This document shows, in pieces, positions 49,716 to 58,074 of a DNA stretch of 64,000 bases (positions are counted from its first letter, which is position 1; every line of letters begins with the position of its first letter). Source of the DNA: an uncultured Eggerthellaceae bacterium (GTDB taxonomy: Bacteria; Actinomycetota; Coriobacteriia; Coriobacteriales; Eggerthellaceae); the NCBI GenBank assembly GCA_934617425.1, contig CAKTUD010000006.1:1-64000 (forward strand), given 5' to 3'. The position numbers and the translations under genes were made by a program. Under the pieces are notes generated by a model. That model saw only the letters and a list, made by a program, of their open reading frames with translations. It was not told the DNA's origin and made no database searches.

Positions 49716-51374
49716 ATGACCCGTTCTGTAATCGATCCGATTACCCGCATCGAAGGACACATGCGTGTCGAGATGGAGGTTCAAAACGGCGTTGTAACTG
49801 ACGCTTGGACTTCTGGCGGCAGCTTCCGCGGCATGGAGCTGGTTGTGCAGAATCGCACCCCCGAGGATGCTGCGCAGATCGTGCAGCGCATCTGCGGCGT
49901 TTGCCCGGTTTCGCATGCTCACGCTGCAACCATCGCGGCCGAGAAGGCTTACGGAATCAAGATTTCCAACAATGCTCGTATCATCCGCAATCTCATCGAG
50001 GGTGCTCAGTTCTTGCACAGCCACATCCTGTGGTTCTACAACCTGGCTGCTCTCGACTATGTGAACCCGATTCACGGTCTTGAGGCCAACGCGGCTGATG
50101 CATGGGATCTGGCTACTGCTGCCGGCACTTCCACCAACACCGATTTCGCTGCCCTCAAGGATCGCCTGAGCAAGTTTGCCCAGAACGGCCAGCTTTCCAT
50201 CTTCAGCGGCAACTGGTTTGATGCCGAGGACGGCACCGCCTACAAGCTTCCTGCCGAGCTCGACCTCATCTGCACCGCCCATTATCTCGAGGCGCTGAAG
50301 ATGCAGGCCCGCTCTTCTGAGATCGCGGCTTTGCTTGGCGGCAAGATGCCCCATGTCATGACCATCATCCCGGGCGGCACGGCGTTTGTGCCTACGTCCC
50401 AGAAGCTCGACGATTTGAAATACATGATCGACGAGGTTTACAACTGGGTCGAGGCCACGATGATCCCCGACACCTTGGCTATCGCTCCTTATTACAAGGA
50501 TGCCCTCAACTTTGGCAAGGGCTGTGGCCGCTACGGTGCTTGGGGCGTGTTCGAGTCCGAGTCGATGCAGATGAACGATCGTTATCTGCCGGCTGGCGTG
50601 CTTGATACCAACCTGAATCTCTCCGATGTCGACGAGAGCAAGATCGCCGAGTACGTGGGTACTTCGTGGTACGAGGGCGACGGCGTCTACCAGGCCCCCG
50701 ACTTCACCACCAAGCCCGCATTCACCAAGTACGACGTGACCGATCGTTACACTTGGTGCAAGGCTCCCACCTATGATGGCGATCCGCTTGAGTGCACCTC
50801 GCTTTCGCGCGTGCTCGTTGCCTACAAGCGCAATGTGCCGTTTATCAAGGAGAACGTGGACAAGCTGTTGGTCCAGCTGGGTGCAGCCCTTGGCGGCGAC
50901 GTGCCTTTGTCTGCGGTTCAGTCGACTTTGGGTCGCGTTGCCGTCCGTCAGGTCGAGACGCTCTACATCGCCAAGCTCATGAAGGATTGGTGCGCCGAGC
51001 TGATCGAGGCTGTCAAGGGTGGCGACTCCGAGTACTTCCGCGAGCCCAAGACCACCACGGGCGAGGGTTCGGGCTTCTGGGAGGCACCGCGTGGCGCTCT
51101 CTACCACTCCGAAAAGGTCGTCAACGGCAAGATCGAGGGTTACCAGATCATCATCCCGACCACGTGGAACATGGCGCCTATCAATCAGAATGGCGAGCAC
51201 GGCCCGATCGAGCAGTCGCTTATCGGCTGCCCCGTGGAGGATATCGACAAGCCCATCAACGCGTTGCGTACCGTCCATAGCTACGACCCGTGCGTTTCTT
51301 GCGCTGTCCATATCAGCGAGCCTGCAACGGGCAAGCACTTCGAGACCGTAACCAATCCGTGGGGGGTGAAATAG
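49716..51374 (+). CDS. hyaB: [NiFe]-hydrogenase large subunit, group 1
   Basis: Catalytic subunit with the Ni-Fe centre, exported folded with the small subunit. The 552-residue protein has the N-terminal motif RICGVCPVSH (about residues 57-66) and the C-terminal motif DPCVSCAVH at about 524-532. About 20 residues follow the last His (beginning ISEPATGK), and these should be cut off by a maturation protease; such a gene lies at 58524. GGGAGG lies 6 bases before the ATG. It starts 3 bases after hyaA and ends 1 base before the cytochrome gene. Confidence 0.96.
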   Translation: MTRSVIDPITRIEGHMRVEMEVQNGVVTDAWTSGGSFRGMELVVQNRTPEDAAQIVQRICGVCPVSHAHAATIAAEKAYGIKISNNARIIRNLIEGAQFLHSHILWFYNLAALDYVNPIHGLEANAADAWDLATAAGTSTNTDFAALKDRLSKFAQNGQLSIFSGNWFDAEDGTAYKLPAELDLICTAHYLEALKMQARSSEIAALLGGKMPHVMTIIPGGTAFVPTSQKLDDLKYMIDEVYNWVEATMIPDTLAIAPYYKDALNFGKGCGRYGAWGVFESESMQMNDRYLPAGVLDTNLNLSDVDESKIAEYVGTSWYEGDGVYQAPDFTTKPAFTKYDVTDRYTWCKAPTYDGDPLECTSLSRVLVAYKRNVPFIKENVDKLLVQLGAALGGDVPLSAVQSTLGRVAVRQVETLYIAKLMKDWCAELIEAVKGGDSEYFREPKTTTGEGSGFWEAPRGALYHSEKVVNGKIEGYQIIIPTTWNMAPINQNGEHGPIEQSLIGCPVEDIDKPINALRTVHSYDPCVSCAVHISEPATGKHFETVTNPWGVK

Positions 51375-51375
51375 A

Positions 51376-52059
51376 ATGGCGCATCTCGCACATTATCGCG
51401 AAGCACATCCGCTGCCGTTTGTCATCACGCACTGGGTGAACCTCATCGCCATGATCGCCTTGCTGATCACCGGCTTCATGATCCACTTCCCAGTAGCGGG
51501 CACCATGGGCGTTTGCCGCGGCGTTCATGTCTTCTTTGGTTTCGTGCTGTTTGTCAACTGCGTTTGCCGCGTGGTCATGGCGTTCTTTGTGAAGTCAGCC
51601 CCTACGGGCGGCACGCGCAAGACCGTCACCGACTACAAGACGTGGCTGCCGCAGAAGGACAACCGTCACCAGGGCGGCGCTTGGATCAAGTACTACCTGT
51701 TCCTTAAGAAGGATCACCCGCTGGCCGCTAAGCTCGGTGTTCCTCAGAAGATCTCGTACTTGCTTATTCCGGTGCTGATCGTTTTGATGTTCTACACGGG
51801 CCTTTGCCTGTGGGGCGCGACTATGGACCTGCCTTTCTTTGCCGCCGGTACTGCGCTGGTGGGCGGCCAGATGTCTATTCGCATCATCCACTACTTTGGC
51901 ATGTTCGTGTTCATCATCTTCATGTTCATCCACATCTACCTTGCCAATGTCGAGGGTCTTGAGCCCACGAAGCTCATGTTCTTCCGCAAGGAGCACGGTG
52001 GCCTTGTGTACGATCCCGACAAGCATGTCATCATCGGTGAGGACAAGATGGAGCACTAA
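51376..52059 (+). CDS. hyaC: Hydrogenase cytochrome b subunit
   Basis: The 227-residue membrane subunit takes electrons from the small subunit to the quinone pool. It has four main hydrophobic segments with histidines placed for heme b (for example VITHWVNLI near residue 21, VHVFFGF, IHYFGMF and FIHIYLANVEG). It belongs to the HyaC/HupC-type di-heme cytochromes. The ATG lies one base after the hyaB stop codon. Last gene of hyaABC; the terminator at 52126 follows. Confidence 0.92.
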   Translation: MAHLAHYREAHPLPFVITHWVNLIAMIALLITGFMIHFPVAGTMGVCRGVHVFFGFVLFVNCVCRVVMAFFVKSAPTGGTRKTVTDYKTWLPQKDNRHQGGAWIKYYLFLKKDHPLAAKLGVPQKISYLLIPVLIVLMFYTGLCLWGATMDLPFFAAGTALVGGQMSIRIIHYFGMFVFIIFMFIHIYLANVEGLEPTKLMFFRKEHGGLVYDPDKHVIIGEDKMEH

Positions 52060-52125
52060 TCGTGCCAGTCGATAGAGTTTGAATGCGATTCAACTTGGTG
52101 TGAGCTTGAAATTCTCAAGCTGTTG

Positions 52126-52154
52126 AGAGAAGGCCTTCGGGCCTTCTCTTTTTT
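52126..52154 (+). terminator. Terminator of hyaABC
   Basis: AGAGAAGGCC (52126-52135) and GGCCTTCTCT (52140-52149) pair perfectly around a TTCG loop, followed by six T. A smaller hairpin (AGCTTGA/TCAAGCT, 52103-52121) lies just before it. Confidence 0.92.
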
Positions 52155-52168
52155 GCTTTGGGTAACTT

Positions 52169-52672
52169 TTATCTGCTGTGCCGCCGAAAAGACGTACGCT
52201 GATGAAGAGTGATGAGGGAATCCAAAGTACCCAAAAGTGCACCGATATAGATTTGCTCGCCATTTGATGGGAGTCTAAGCTCAATTCCCATTAGTACCTC
52301 GGCATTGAGCTTTGATCGCGTTCCGCCGACCAAGTAAGAGGCAATATCCATGCTTTTAATCAGATGCATTATGAAACGGTTTTGCGCTATGTCAGGAATA
52401 GCTTTTATAACATGTGCATGATTATTCACCCAGCTCAAACCACTTATCAGCTGCACGGGATAATTGTCTAAATCCGTAGCACCATCCTCGGCAACAAGGA
52501 CAAATTCGCCCTCATGTGTATAGCCCTCCACGTAGTCTTGGATCCCATTCGTTCCGTAATAGGGAGTACCACCGGGAATTCGATCCTTAGCAGTAATTGG
52601 AATGCGCAAATTGTCATGCCTGGTAGCAACCTCCCCCAACTTACGCTGTTCCCAAGCTGAAGTTGATCTCAT
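52169..52672 (-). CDS. Orphan half HsdS (type I restriction specificity subunit, one target domain)
   Basis: The 167-residue product is one target-recognition domain of a type I restriction-modification specificity subunit. It opens almost directly with the conserved block AWEQRKLGEV and ends at the next conserved block LLGTLDSLITLHQR, followed by 8 unrelated residues. A full HsdS has two such domains and about 400 residues. AAGG precedes the ATG by 5 bases, so it can be translated. No hsdM, hsdR or recombinase is within the window. The bases are more AT-rich than in the flanking genes, which suggests transfer. It may be a silent specificity cassette or a remnant. Confidence 0.82.
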   Translation of the reverse strand: MRSTSAWEQRKLGEVATRHDNLRIPITAKDRIPGGTPYYGTNGIQDYVEGYTHEGEFVLVAEDGATDLDNYPVQLISGLSWVNNHAHVIKAIPDIAQNRFIMHLIKSMDIASYLVGGTRSKLNAEVLMGIELRLPSNGEQIYIGALLGTLDSLITLHQRTSFRRHSR

Positions 52673-52900
52673 TTTGCCTTAAAGAACAGCCGCTCTTCTT
52701 TTTCTTCGAGCGATTTTCATCTCACGACATCGTCAAAAGACGAACGTCGAAGCGCGACGCCTTCTCGATGCAGCCTTCGCTAGTCTCGCAAATTTTTCAC
52801 GCCCTATCACGGCAAGGCACAGATGACCTTGTCGTGGTTGCGAGAAAGGGTGCGGCATGGCAGGAGGGGAAAAGTACGCCGCTGGTCAAAGTGGTCGTTG

Positions 52901-52919
52901 CTGTTCAAGCGTTGAACAG
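52901..52919. promoter_or_regulatory. Candidate operator before the MerR-like gene
   Basis: CTGTTCAA (52901-52908) and TTGAACAG (52912-52919) form a perfect 8-bp dyad with a GCG centre. It lies 13 bases before the ribosome site of the MerR-like regulator, within a 274-base gap (52673-52946) that otherwise shows no gene. Self-regulation is inferred. Confidence 0.5.
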
Positions 52920-52946
52920 ATTTGCTGGAAGAAAGGAGGGCAGGGC

Positions 52947-53705
52947 ATGCGCGACGAGATAGCAGATGGTTGGAAAGTTTCCCAAGTTGAAGCTCTTGTC
53001 GGGCTGCCTCGGCGCGATATCCAGCGTGCGTGTTACGACGGCGCAGGCGGTTTCGGCATTGTACATCCGCGCAATAGCTCGTGGGGTTGGCGCGTGTACG
53101 AGGTCTCGGATATGGCGAAGCTCTTTTTGCTGGCGCAGGCACGTAAGCAGCCATGTTCAGCCGATGACATTCGTCGCAAATTCGCAAAATGCGAAGACGA
53201 CGGCATCGTGCGGAAGTGGCTGTTGCGTGTTTGGCAGCATTTCGACGAACTGGCTGATGCCAATTTAGGCGTTGCATTGCAGAGTCGGGCGTTTTGGCAC
53301 GCGATCGACCGTGGCGGGTCCGGTGTGTTTGCTGAAATGCTCGATGCGACGTTTGCGCAAAGTGCGCGCGATTGGGGTCGAACGCACGAAATGCTGCGGC
53401 TGGCTTCGGAAGAGTTCTTTTCGAGTTTCTTGGAGCGTGCCGCGAATGCGGCCCGTGTCGGGGAGCCTTCGGGTTGCGACGAGGCGAAGGCGGCGTGCTC
53501 ATGCGCAATTGCTGAGCTTTCGCGCTCATTGGGGGTTCGACCGGCCGAGGCGGCCGCAATTCTTGCTCATGCGCTGAATGCTCCAGGTGTGGCGCTTGCG
53601 TGCGAGTTGTGGCTTGGGGCTGCGACGCATTCGTTTGTGAATACCGCTCTTGAGTCGGCGACGGTCGAGATGGAAAAAGGCGCGTTTGATGGACGCGCTG
53701 AATAA
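52947..53705 (+). CDS. MerR-like transcriptional regulator
   Basis: The 252-residue protein has an N-terminal MerR-type winged helix (WKVSQVEALVGLPRRDIQRACY, then WGWRVYEVSDMAKLFLLAQAR, residues 9-75) and a C-terminal helical domain of about 170 residues that I do not recognise; it is Ala-rich with several Cys residues (CDEAKAACSC region). It may sense a ligand. AAGGAGGG lies 6 bases before the ATG at 52947; the frame is open 30 codons further upstream without support. A dyad lies just upstream. The lipoprotein gene follows after 19 bases, so the regulator and lipoprotein are likely one unit. Confidence 0.75.
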   Translation: MRDEIADGWKVSQVEALVGLPRRDIQRACYDGAGGFGIVHPRNSSWGWRVYEVSDMAKLFLLAQARKQPCSADDIRRKFAKCEDDGIVRKWLLRVWQHFDELADANLGVALQSRAFWHAIDRGGSGVFAEMLDATFAQSARDWGRTHEMLRLASEEFFSSFLERAANAARVGEPSGCDEAKAACSCAIAELSRSLGVRPAEAAAILAHALNAPGVALACELWLGAATHSFVNTALESATVEMEKGAFDGRAE

Positions 53706-53724
53706 TGAGAAAGGAAAGCCATAA

Positions 53725-54459
53725 ATGAAGAAGACGAACAAAATTGTGATGTGCGTGCTTGCGGCAGCGACGTCGCTTGCGCTTGCAGGTTGTGCGGGCG
53801 ACGGTCAGCAAGGATTGAATGGGGGAGATGCGGCTGGTGCACAGCAATCGACGCTGCAAAAGGATGCCGCATTGAATGCGACAACGCTTGACGGGATCGT
53901 TGACGATATCGAGAAAGATTTCGAGTCGACCGAGGCGGACATCGCTGCGGGGCTCGATGACGCCAAGGCGAAAGCGGGTGGCTCGTATGCCGATTACACT
54001 GCAAACAGCGATGTTCTTGCAAACTGGATGACTGACACGCAGGCGAAAGTCGAAGCGCTGGTCTCGCGTACCGATAAGAATGCCGCAAAGTATTACACGC
54101 TACTTGCCAAGCAGGCGCCCGATATGGATCAGGGCGACGTGGACGATGCCATGACGGCGTTCTACCGTGCAGTATACGACGATTCGTTTGGCGATTTGTA
54201 TCGTTCGGTGTACACCGATGCGTACAAAGACGTGTATCGCACGTTTTACGAAGGCGTGATGAAAGACGCTTATGACGTCATTTCGCATAAGGAAGCATCC
54301 GACGCCCAGAGCGACATGTATCGTGCGATTTCCGACGCCCAGAGGGATTTATACCGCGTGATTTCTGATGCGCAGAGCGATATGTATCGAACCTATTCCG
54401 ATGTGCACAGCGAGTTCTACAACAAGAATTACGACCTTTCGAAGGTGTTGGACGACTAG
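53725..54459 (+). CDS. Lipoprotein with tandem 11-residue repeats
   Basis: The 244-residue protein has a type II signal (LALAGC, lipidated Cys23) and is therefore fixed to the outer face of the membrane. After an acidic helical region (about 45-150), the C-terminal 80 residues are rich in Tyr, Asp and Arg, with four tandem 11-residue units from residue 192 of the form SDAQSDMYRAI. Eleven-residue periods favour right-handed coiled coils or long amphipathic helices. No known family is recognised. AAAGGAAAG lies 7 bases before the ATG. It follows the MerR-like gene by 19 bases. Unit number could vary by recombination between the 33-bp DNA repeats. Confidence 0.75.
   Translation: MKKTNKIVMCVLAAATSLALAGCAGDGQQGLNGGDAAGAQQSTLQKDAALNATTLDGIVDDIEKDFESTEADIAAGLDDAKAKAGGSYADYTANSDVLANWMTDTQAKVEALVSRTDKNAAKYYTLLAKQAPDMDQGDVDDAMTAFYRAVYDDSFGDLYRSVYTDAYKDVYRTFYEGVMKDAYDVISHKEASDAQSDMYRAISDAQRDLYRVISDAQSDMYRTYSDVHSEFYNKNYDLSKVLDD
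54298..54429 (+). repeat. Four tandem 33-bp units in the lipoprotein gene
   Basis: Units at 54298-54330, 54331-54363, 54364-54396 and 54397-54429 encode the 11-residue repeats. The first two share most bases (TCCGACGCCCAGAG); the later two have drifted by synonymous and conservative changes. Confidence 0.85.
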
Positions 54460-54484
54460 ATTCGCAAAAAGTTAACGAGCATGA

Positions 54485-54516
54485 ATGGCAAGGCTGCTAC
54501 TGCGTGGTCTTGCCAT
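54485..54516 (+). terminator. Hairpin after the lipoprotein gene
   Basis: ATGGCAAG (54485-54492) pairs exactly with CTTGCCAT (54509-54516). There is no T-run; the right arm also contains TTGCCA, a possible -35 element for the next gene. Confidence 0.45.
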
Positions 54517-54541
54517 CATGGTGCGGGGGGGGGGGTAAATT
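54511..54541 (+). promoter_or_regulatory. Candidate promoter with a G11 tract in its spacer
   Basis: TTGCCA (54511-54516) and TAAATT (54536-54541) are 19 bases apart, and the spacer includes 11 consecutive G (54525-54535). Loss of two G would give the ideal 17-base spacer. This is the layout of known phase-variable promoters, where slippage in a homopolymer sets promoter strength. It lies about 40 bases before the EcsC-like gene. Confidence 0.5.
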
Positions 54542-54581
54542 ATTTGCAGCAAGTTGAAAGACAAGTGGATGGGTGATGTGC

Positions 54582-55583
54582 ATGGACGAGGAAAAGACCG
54601 ATATCGAGATTCCCGACGTTGAGAATGGTCTTAACGAACTGAGTGAAGAGGAGCAATCTGCTGCTGAGGAATTCGCTTATAAACTTATAAAGCAAGCCGC
54701 TTCTTTAAAGGCGGTGAAGATCAATCGCGAAAAATACCTCCGCGCCGAGTTAAAGAAGTTTTGCCCCGGCGTTGATGCCGATCTTGCAATTGCGGAATCG
54801 CCGAGCGCAGCCGGGGTTACTGCTCGAGAAATGGATGCAATTGCTCTGAGCGCGATCGACGTTGAAACGAAAAAATGCGCCGGACTTTCTTTTTTGGCGG
54901 GGATTCCTGGCGGTATTGCAATGGCGGGCACCATCCCCGCCGATCTCGCTCAATATTTTTGTCATGTCATGAGGGTCGAGCAAAAGCTTGCATACATATA
55001 TGGCTGGCAATCTTTTCTCGATGACAACGATGAGGTCGACGACGAAACCATCATGAAGCTTGTTGTGCTTATGGGCGTGATGCTACAAGTTGGGACCGCT
55101 GCCAATGCTATAAATTCTTTCGCTAAAGCCATCGCTCAAAAGGGCGTGCAGAAAGCGATACAGAAGCAAGCATTGACGAAAACATTTTTCTATCCTTCCA
55201 TGAAGGCCGTTTTGCGTGTTCTTGGTGTGCAACTAACCAAAGAGACTTTTGCCAAGACGGTGAGCAAGGCTGTTCCCGTTGTTGGTGGAGTGGTTTCGGG
55301 TGGAGTAACGTATGCGGCCTTCAAGCCTGCTAGCGAAAAACTGAGGCGTTATCTACGTGCTTTGCCCACATCTGGAATTAGCGAAGATGAACCGGATTAT
55401 AAGAAGAAGGGCGCGATTGCGGACGCCGCTAAAGCTTTGTCACCTGTTGCTGATGGTGTTTCCAATGCGGTAGGCGTTGTTGGAAAGTCAGCGCAAAAAG
55501 CTGCGAGTGCTGCAGGCAATGCGCTTTCTGATGGCGCAAAGGCGGTAGGTGGTTTTCTGGATTCGCTGGGGAAGCGATCGTAA
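54582..55583 (+). CDS. EcsC-like protein
   Basis: The 333-residue protein matches the EcsC family core around GLSFLAGIPGGIAMAGTIPADLAQ (given in part; residues about 101-122), which forms membrane-associated helices, followed by a further amphipathic region and an Ala/Gly-rich C-terminus (about 270-330) with a glycine-alanine helix pattern. EcsC itself is the third member of an ABC system in Bacillus, but here no ABC gene is adjacent. ATGs at 54576 and 54582 and a GTG at 54573 are all possible; the ATG at 54582 has GGATGGG at the best distance. First gene after the G11 tract. Confidence 0.75.
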   Translation: MDEEKTDIEIPDVENGLNELSEEEQSAAEEFAYKLIKQAASLKAVKINREKYLRAELKKFCPGVDADLAIAESPSAAGVTAREMDAIALSAIDVETKKCAGLSFLAGIPGGIAMAGTIPADLAQYFCHVMRVEQKLAYIYGWQSFLDDNDEVDDETIMKLVVLMGVMLQVGTAANAINSFAKAIAQKGVQKAIQKQALTKTFFYPSMKAVLRVLGVQLTKETFAKTVSKAVPVVGGVVSGGVTYAAFKPASEKLRRYLRALPTSGISEDEPDYKKKGAIADAAKALSPVADGVSNAVGVVGKSAQKAASAAGNALSDGAKAVGGFLDSLGKRS

Positions 55584-55661
55584 CAAAGAGGAACGGCGCG
55601 GGCTGATGTTCGTGCCGGATCTTGGCGATTGCGGCAATCGACAACATGGGTGGTTGATCAC

Positions 55662-56462
55662 ATGAACGAAACAACGAAAGAGAGCAAAGCCGGCGAAGCA
55701 GATGTTTCGGCTCGCGAGCATGTTGCCACAGCAGAAAAGGCTGCCGCAGATGCGCGGTACAAGGCAGAGAAGCAAGCCGAGCGTGCCGCAAAAGCCGAGC
55801 GTAAGGCAAAGCGTGCGGGAAGGGACATCGTGCCGAAAAAAGTGAAACTGGCGATCGGAGCCGGTCTTGTGATTATCGCAGTAGTTGCTCTCGTTGTCGG
55901 CGTGCCGGCCATTCAAGCGAAGATGAATAAAACAAATTATTTCACGGCAAGTTCGCTTACGAAAATCGTGAACGTGAGCAAGCTTTCGACAGCTGAATAT
56001 CGCTATAACGGCATTGCCGACAAATGCAACGACAAGGGCGAGGCCGAATACCACGTCTATTATGAGTCAACGATAAGTGCATCGTACGACATGAGTGCGA
56101 TTTCATTTGACATCGACGAGGAAGCAAAAACCATCACGCCGCATTTGCCAGAGCCGGAAATCGGAGATCCATCAATCGACACGACAACACTCGATTATCT
56201 TCCGAAGAATCCGGGAGCGAACTTGAAGGATGTCGTTTCGATTTGCAAGGCAGATGCCCTTGCAGAAGTTAAATCGGCGGGCGGCGTTTTGTATACGGCC
56301 AACGAAAACATGCAACGAACAGTGGAAGCTTTGCTTAAGCCTTTGTGTGATGAATTCGGTTATGAAGTCCAGTGGAGCGATGGCGGATCGGACTACGAAG
56401 ATGCAGAAACAGAGCAGTCTGATGGGCAAACAGTCGAGCAGGAAGGCGACTCTGATGAATAG
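55662..56462 (+). CDS. DUF4230 membrane protein
   Basis: The 266-residue protein has a highly charged Ala/Lys/Glu-rich cytoplasmic coiled-coil region (about 10-55), one membrane segment (about 65-85) and an extracellular DUF4230 domain that begins with ASSLTKIVNVSKLSTAEYRYNG. The function of DUF4230 is not known. The ribosome site is weak (GGGTGG). The end overlaps the next gene, which also carries a DUF4230-like domain, by 8 bases, so the two proteins are made together and may pair. Confidence 0.8.
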   Translation: MNETTKESKAGEADVSAREHVATAEKAAADARYKAEKQAERAAKAERKAKRAGRDIVPKKVKLAIGAGLVIIAVVALVVGVPAIQAKMNKTNYFTASSLTKIVNVSKLSTAEYRYNGIADKCNDKGEAEYHVYYESTISASYDMSAISFDIDEEAKTITPHLPEPEIGDPSIDTTTLDYLPKNPGANLKDVVSICKADALAEVKSAGGVLYTANENMQRTVEALLKPLCDEFGYEVQWSDGGSDYEDAETEQSDGQTVEQEGDSDE

Positions 56463-57042
56463 AATCTTTGCGGTAGTTGCTTCTATTGTTCTAGGCTGCT
56501 CTCTTTTTTCGTTGGGTGGTTGTCAGACGGATCAATCGAAGGAGGCCGATTTCAGCAACGCTGGTGAGGTTGCGAAGCTCGCGACGTTTGAATGCACATA
56601 CCATAGCGTTGCAAAAATCGAGCGCGAATCTGATAAGGCTTGGTTCATCGACTTGCAAAATGGCAAGCAAGAGTGGTTCGAGTATGATGCGACGGTCGAT
56701 TTCGGGATCGATGCGAGTAGGGTCGACATCAGCAAGCCGAACGACGACGGAGAGGTGACCATCGCGATTCCCCAAGGGCAAGTACTCGCCACTCCGAATA
56801 TCAAGGCTGATTCGATGTCCGATCCCTTGGACGCAAACGGCTTTTTCGCTTCAATCACCGATGATGAGCGAAAAACGGCGCTCACAAAAGCCCAGCAAGA
56901 TACTTTCGAACGGGCATGTTCGGACGATGCTATGATAGCGGCCGCGCGTGAACGTGCCAAAACGCTGCTTGAACAGTATGTGAAAAACGTCGGAGAAAAC
57001 CTTGGTCGAGCATATAGGGTGAAATTGGTTGACGCGGAATAA
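56455..57042 (+). CDS. Putative DUF4230-type lipoprotein
   Basis: The 195-residue protein has a signal ending in SLGGC (lipidated Cys23) and a domain of the DUF4230 type (LATFECTYHSVAKIERESDKA, GKQEWFEYDATVDFGID). It is therefore a surface-anchored partner of the single-pass DUF4230 protein encoded upstream, with which it overlaps by 8 bases (ATGAATAG). GGAAGG lies 8 bases before the ATG. Its function is unknown. A longer open frame upstream lies inside the previous gene and is not used. Confidence 0.78.
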   Translation: MNRIFAVVASIVLGCSLFSLGGCQTDQSKEADFSNAGEVAKLATFECTYHSVAKIERESDKAWFIDLQNGKQEWFEYDATVDFGIDASRVDISKPNDDGEVTIAIPQGQVLATPNIKADSMSDPLDANGFFASITDDERKTALTKAQQDTFERACSDDAMIAAARERAKTLLEQYVKNVGENLGRAYRVKLVDAE

Positions 57043-57150
57043 ACCGCGATTCCCAAAGGCGTTGAAGTCTTATCTAGATAATTCAATCGCGCACTTCGTT
57101 TGCTTGAAGTACGTCATCGTCTGACGGCGATTTGCGCCCTGCGCATGCGC

Positions 57151-57156
57151 TATAAT
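57151..57156 (+). promoter_or_regulatory. -10 element of the TRIC channel gene
   Basis: A perfect TATAAT lies 35 bases before the ATG at 57192. No good -35 was found at 16-18 bases. Confidence 0.45.
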
Positions 57157-57191
57157 GTGCCGACTTCAAACAGCGGGCAAAGGGGGCGAAG

Positions 57192-57926
57192 ATGGAACAA
57201 ATCGTAGAGCTGCTGTTTTCGTCGGAGCCGTTTGCCGTTCCCGTCGGCCTTGAATATTTCTTTGTTTTGGTGGGCGTGCTCACGGGATCCCTTGTTGCTC
57301 TCGACCGAAAACTCGACGTTGTCGGCACTATCACGCTGGGGCTTATCACGGGCTACGGCGGGGGAATAATTCGCGACCTTCTTTTGCAGTCTCATGGCGT
57401 GTACTTTGTCGATCATCCCAGCTTAGTGGTTGTCAGTACTCTTTTGAGCATGCTCGTTTTTTATTTCAAGGGCGTTTTTCGGCACCTATCGGCATCCATC
57501 ACGCTTTTCGACGCGTTGTCGGTGGCTTTGTTCGCTGTCGCTGGCGGAGCCAAGGCCATGGCGTGCGGGTGCGGCGTGGTCATGTCCACCATGCTTGCGG
57601 TTATAACGGCTATAGGGGGTGGTGCCTTGCGCGATGTGTTTACCGGCGAAACGCCTGCCATCTTCAAGCAAAGCAACTACTACGCCATAGCGGCGCTTTT
57701 GTGCTCGGCAACGTTTGTACTGATGCAACGTTTCGGGGCATCGCAGCTTGCCGCAACCCTTGCGTGTGTCGTCGTGATGCTCGCCGTGCGCTATTTGAGC
57801 ATCTATCGCAACTGGAAAACGCATGTGGACACCGATTTCACCTCAAAACTCAGCTATTCGCTCAAGCGGTTTTGGAATTATCTTTCCGAACATGGCGATC
57901 TCTTCGGGAACGATCTCAGGCGCTAA
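57192..57926 (+). CDS. TRIC (UPF0126) cation channel family protein
   Basis: The 244-residue protein has two repeats of three membrane segments plus a seventh, with the conserved glycine-rich motifs GLITGYGGGIIRDLL and AVITAIGGGALRDVF, the marks of bacterial TRIC channels. These proteins form potassium-permeable trimers in other organisms; the role in bacteria is unclear. The C-terminus adds about 40 polar residues. AAGGGGG lies 6 bases before the ATG. Confidence 0.9.
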   Translation: MEQIVELLFSSEPFAVPVGLEYFFVLVGVLTGSLVALDRKLDVVGTITLGLITGYGGGIIRDLLLQSHGVYFVDHPSLVVVSTLLSMLVFYFKGVFRHLSASITLFDALSVALFAVAGGAKAMACGCGVVMSTMLAVITAIGGGALRDVFTGETPAIFKQSNYYAIAALLCSATFVLMQRFGASQLAATLACVVVMLAVRYLSIYRNWKTHVDTDFTSKLSYSLKRFWNYLSEHGDLFGNDLRR

Positions 57927-58074
57927 CCCTCGCTGGGCTTTTGCGGCTGTGGTAGTCGCTATTTGCGCAACCCCGCGACGGAAAAGCAGAGCGCTTGCCG
58001 AATGTTCGAAAACACCAGCAGGTACCAGCGGTAAAATCGTCGCGAACAACACCGAGGCGAACGAACGGACAGCC

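Noticed and set aside
48333..51338. A 1001-codon open frame on the minus strand across the hydrogenase genes
   Set aside because: It lies wholly opposite hyaA and hyaB, which show all family motifs; the frame is open because of codon use in those genes, and its product has no recognisable domain or ribosome site.
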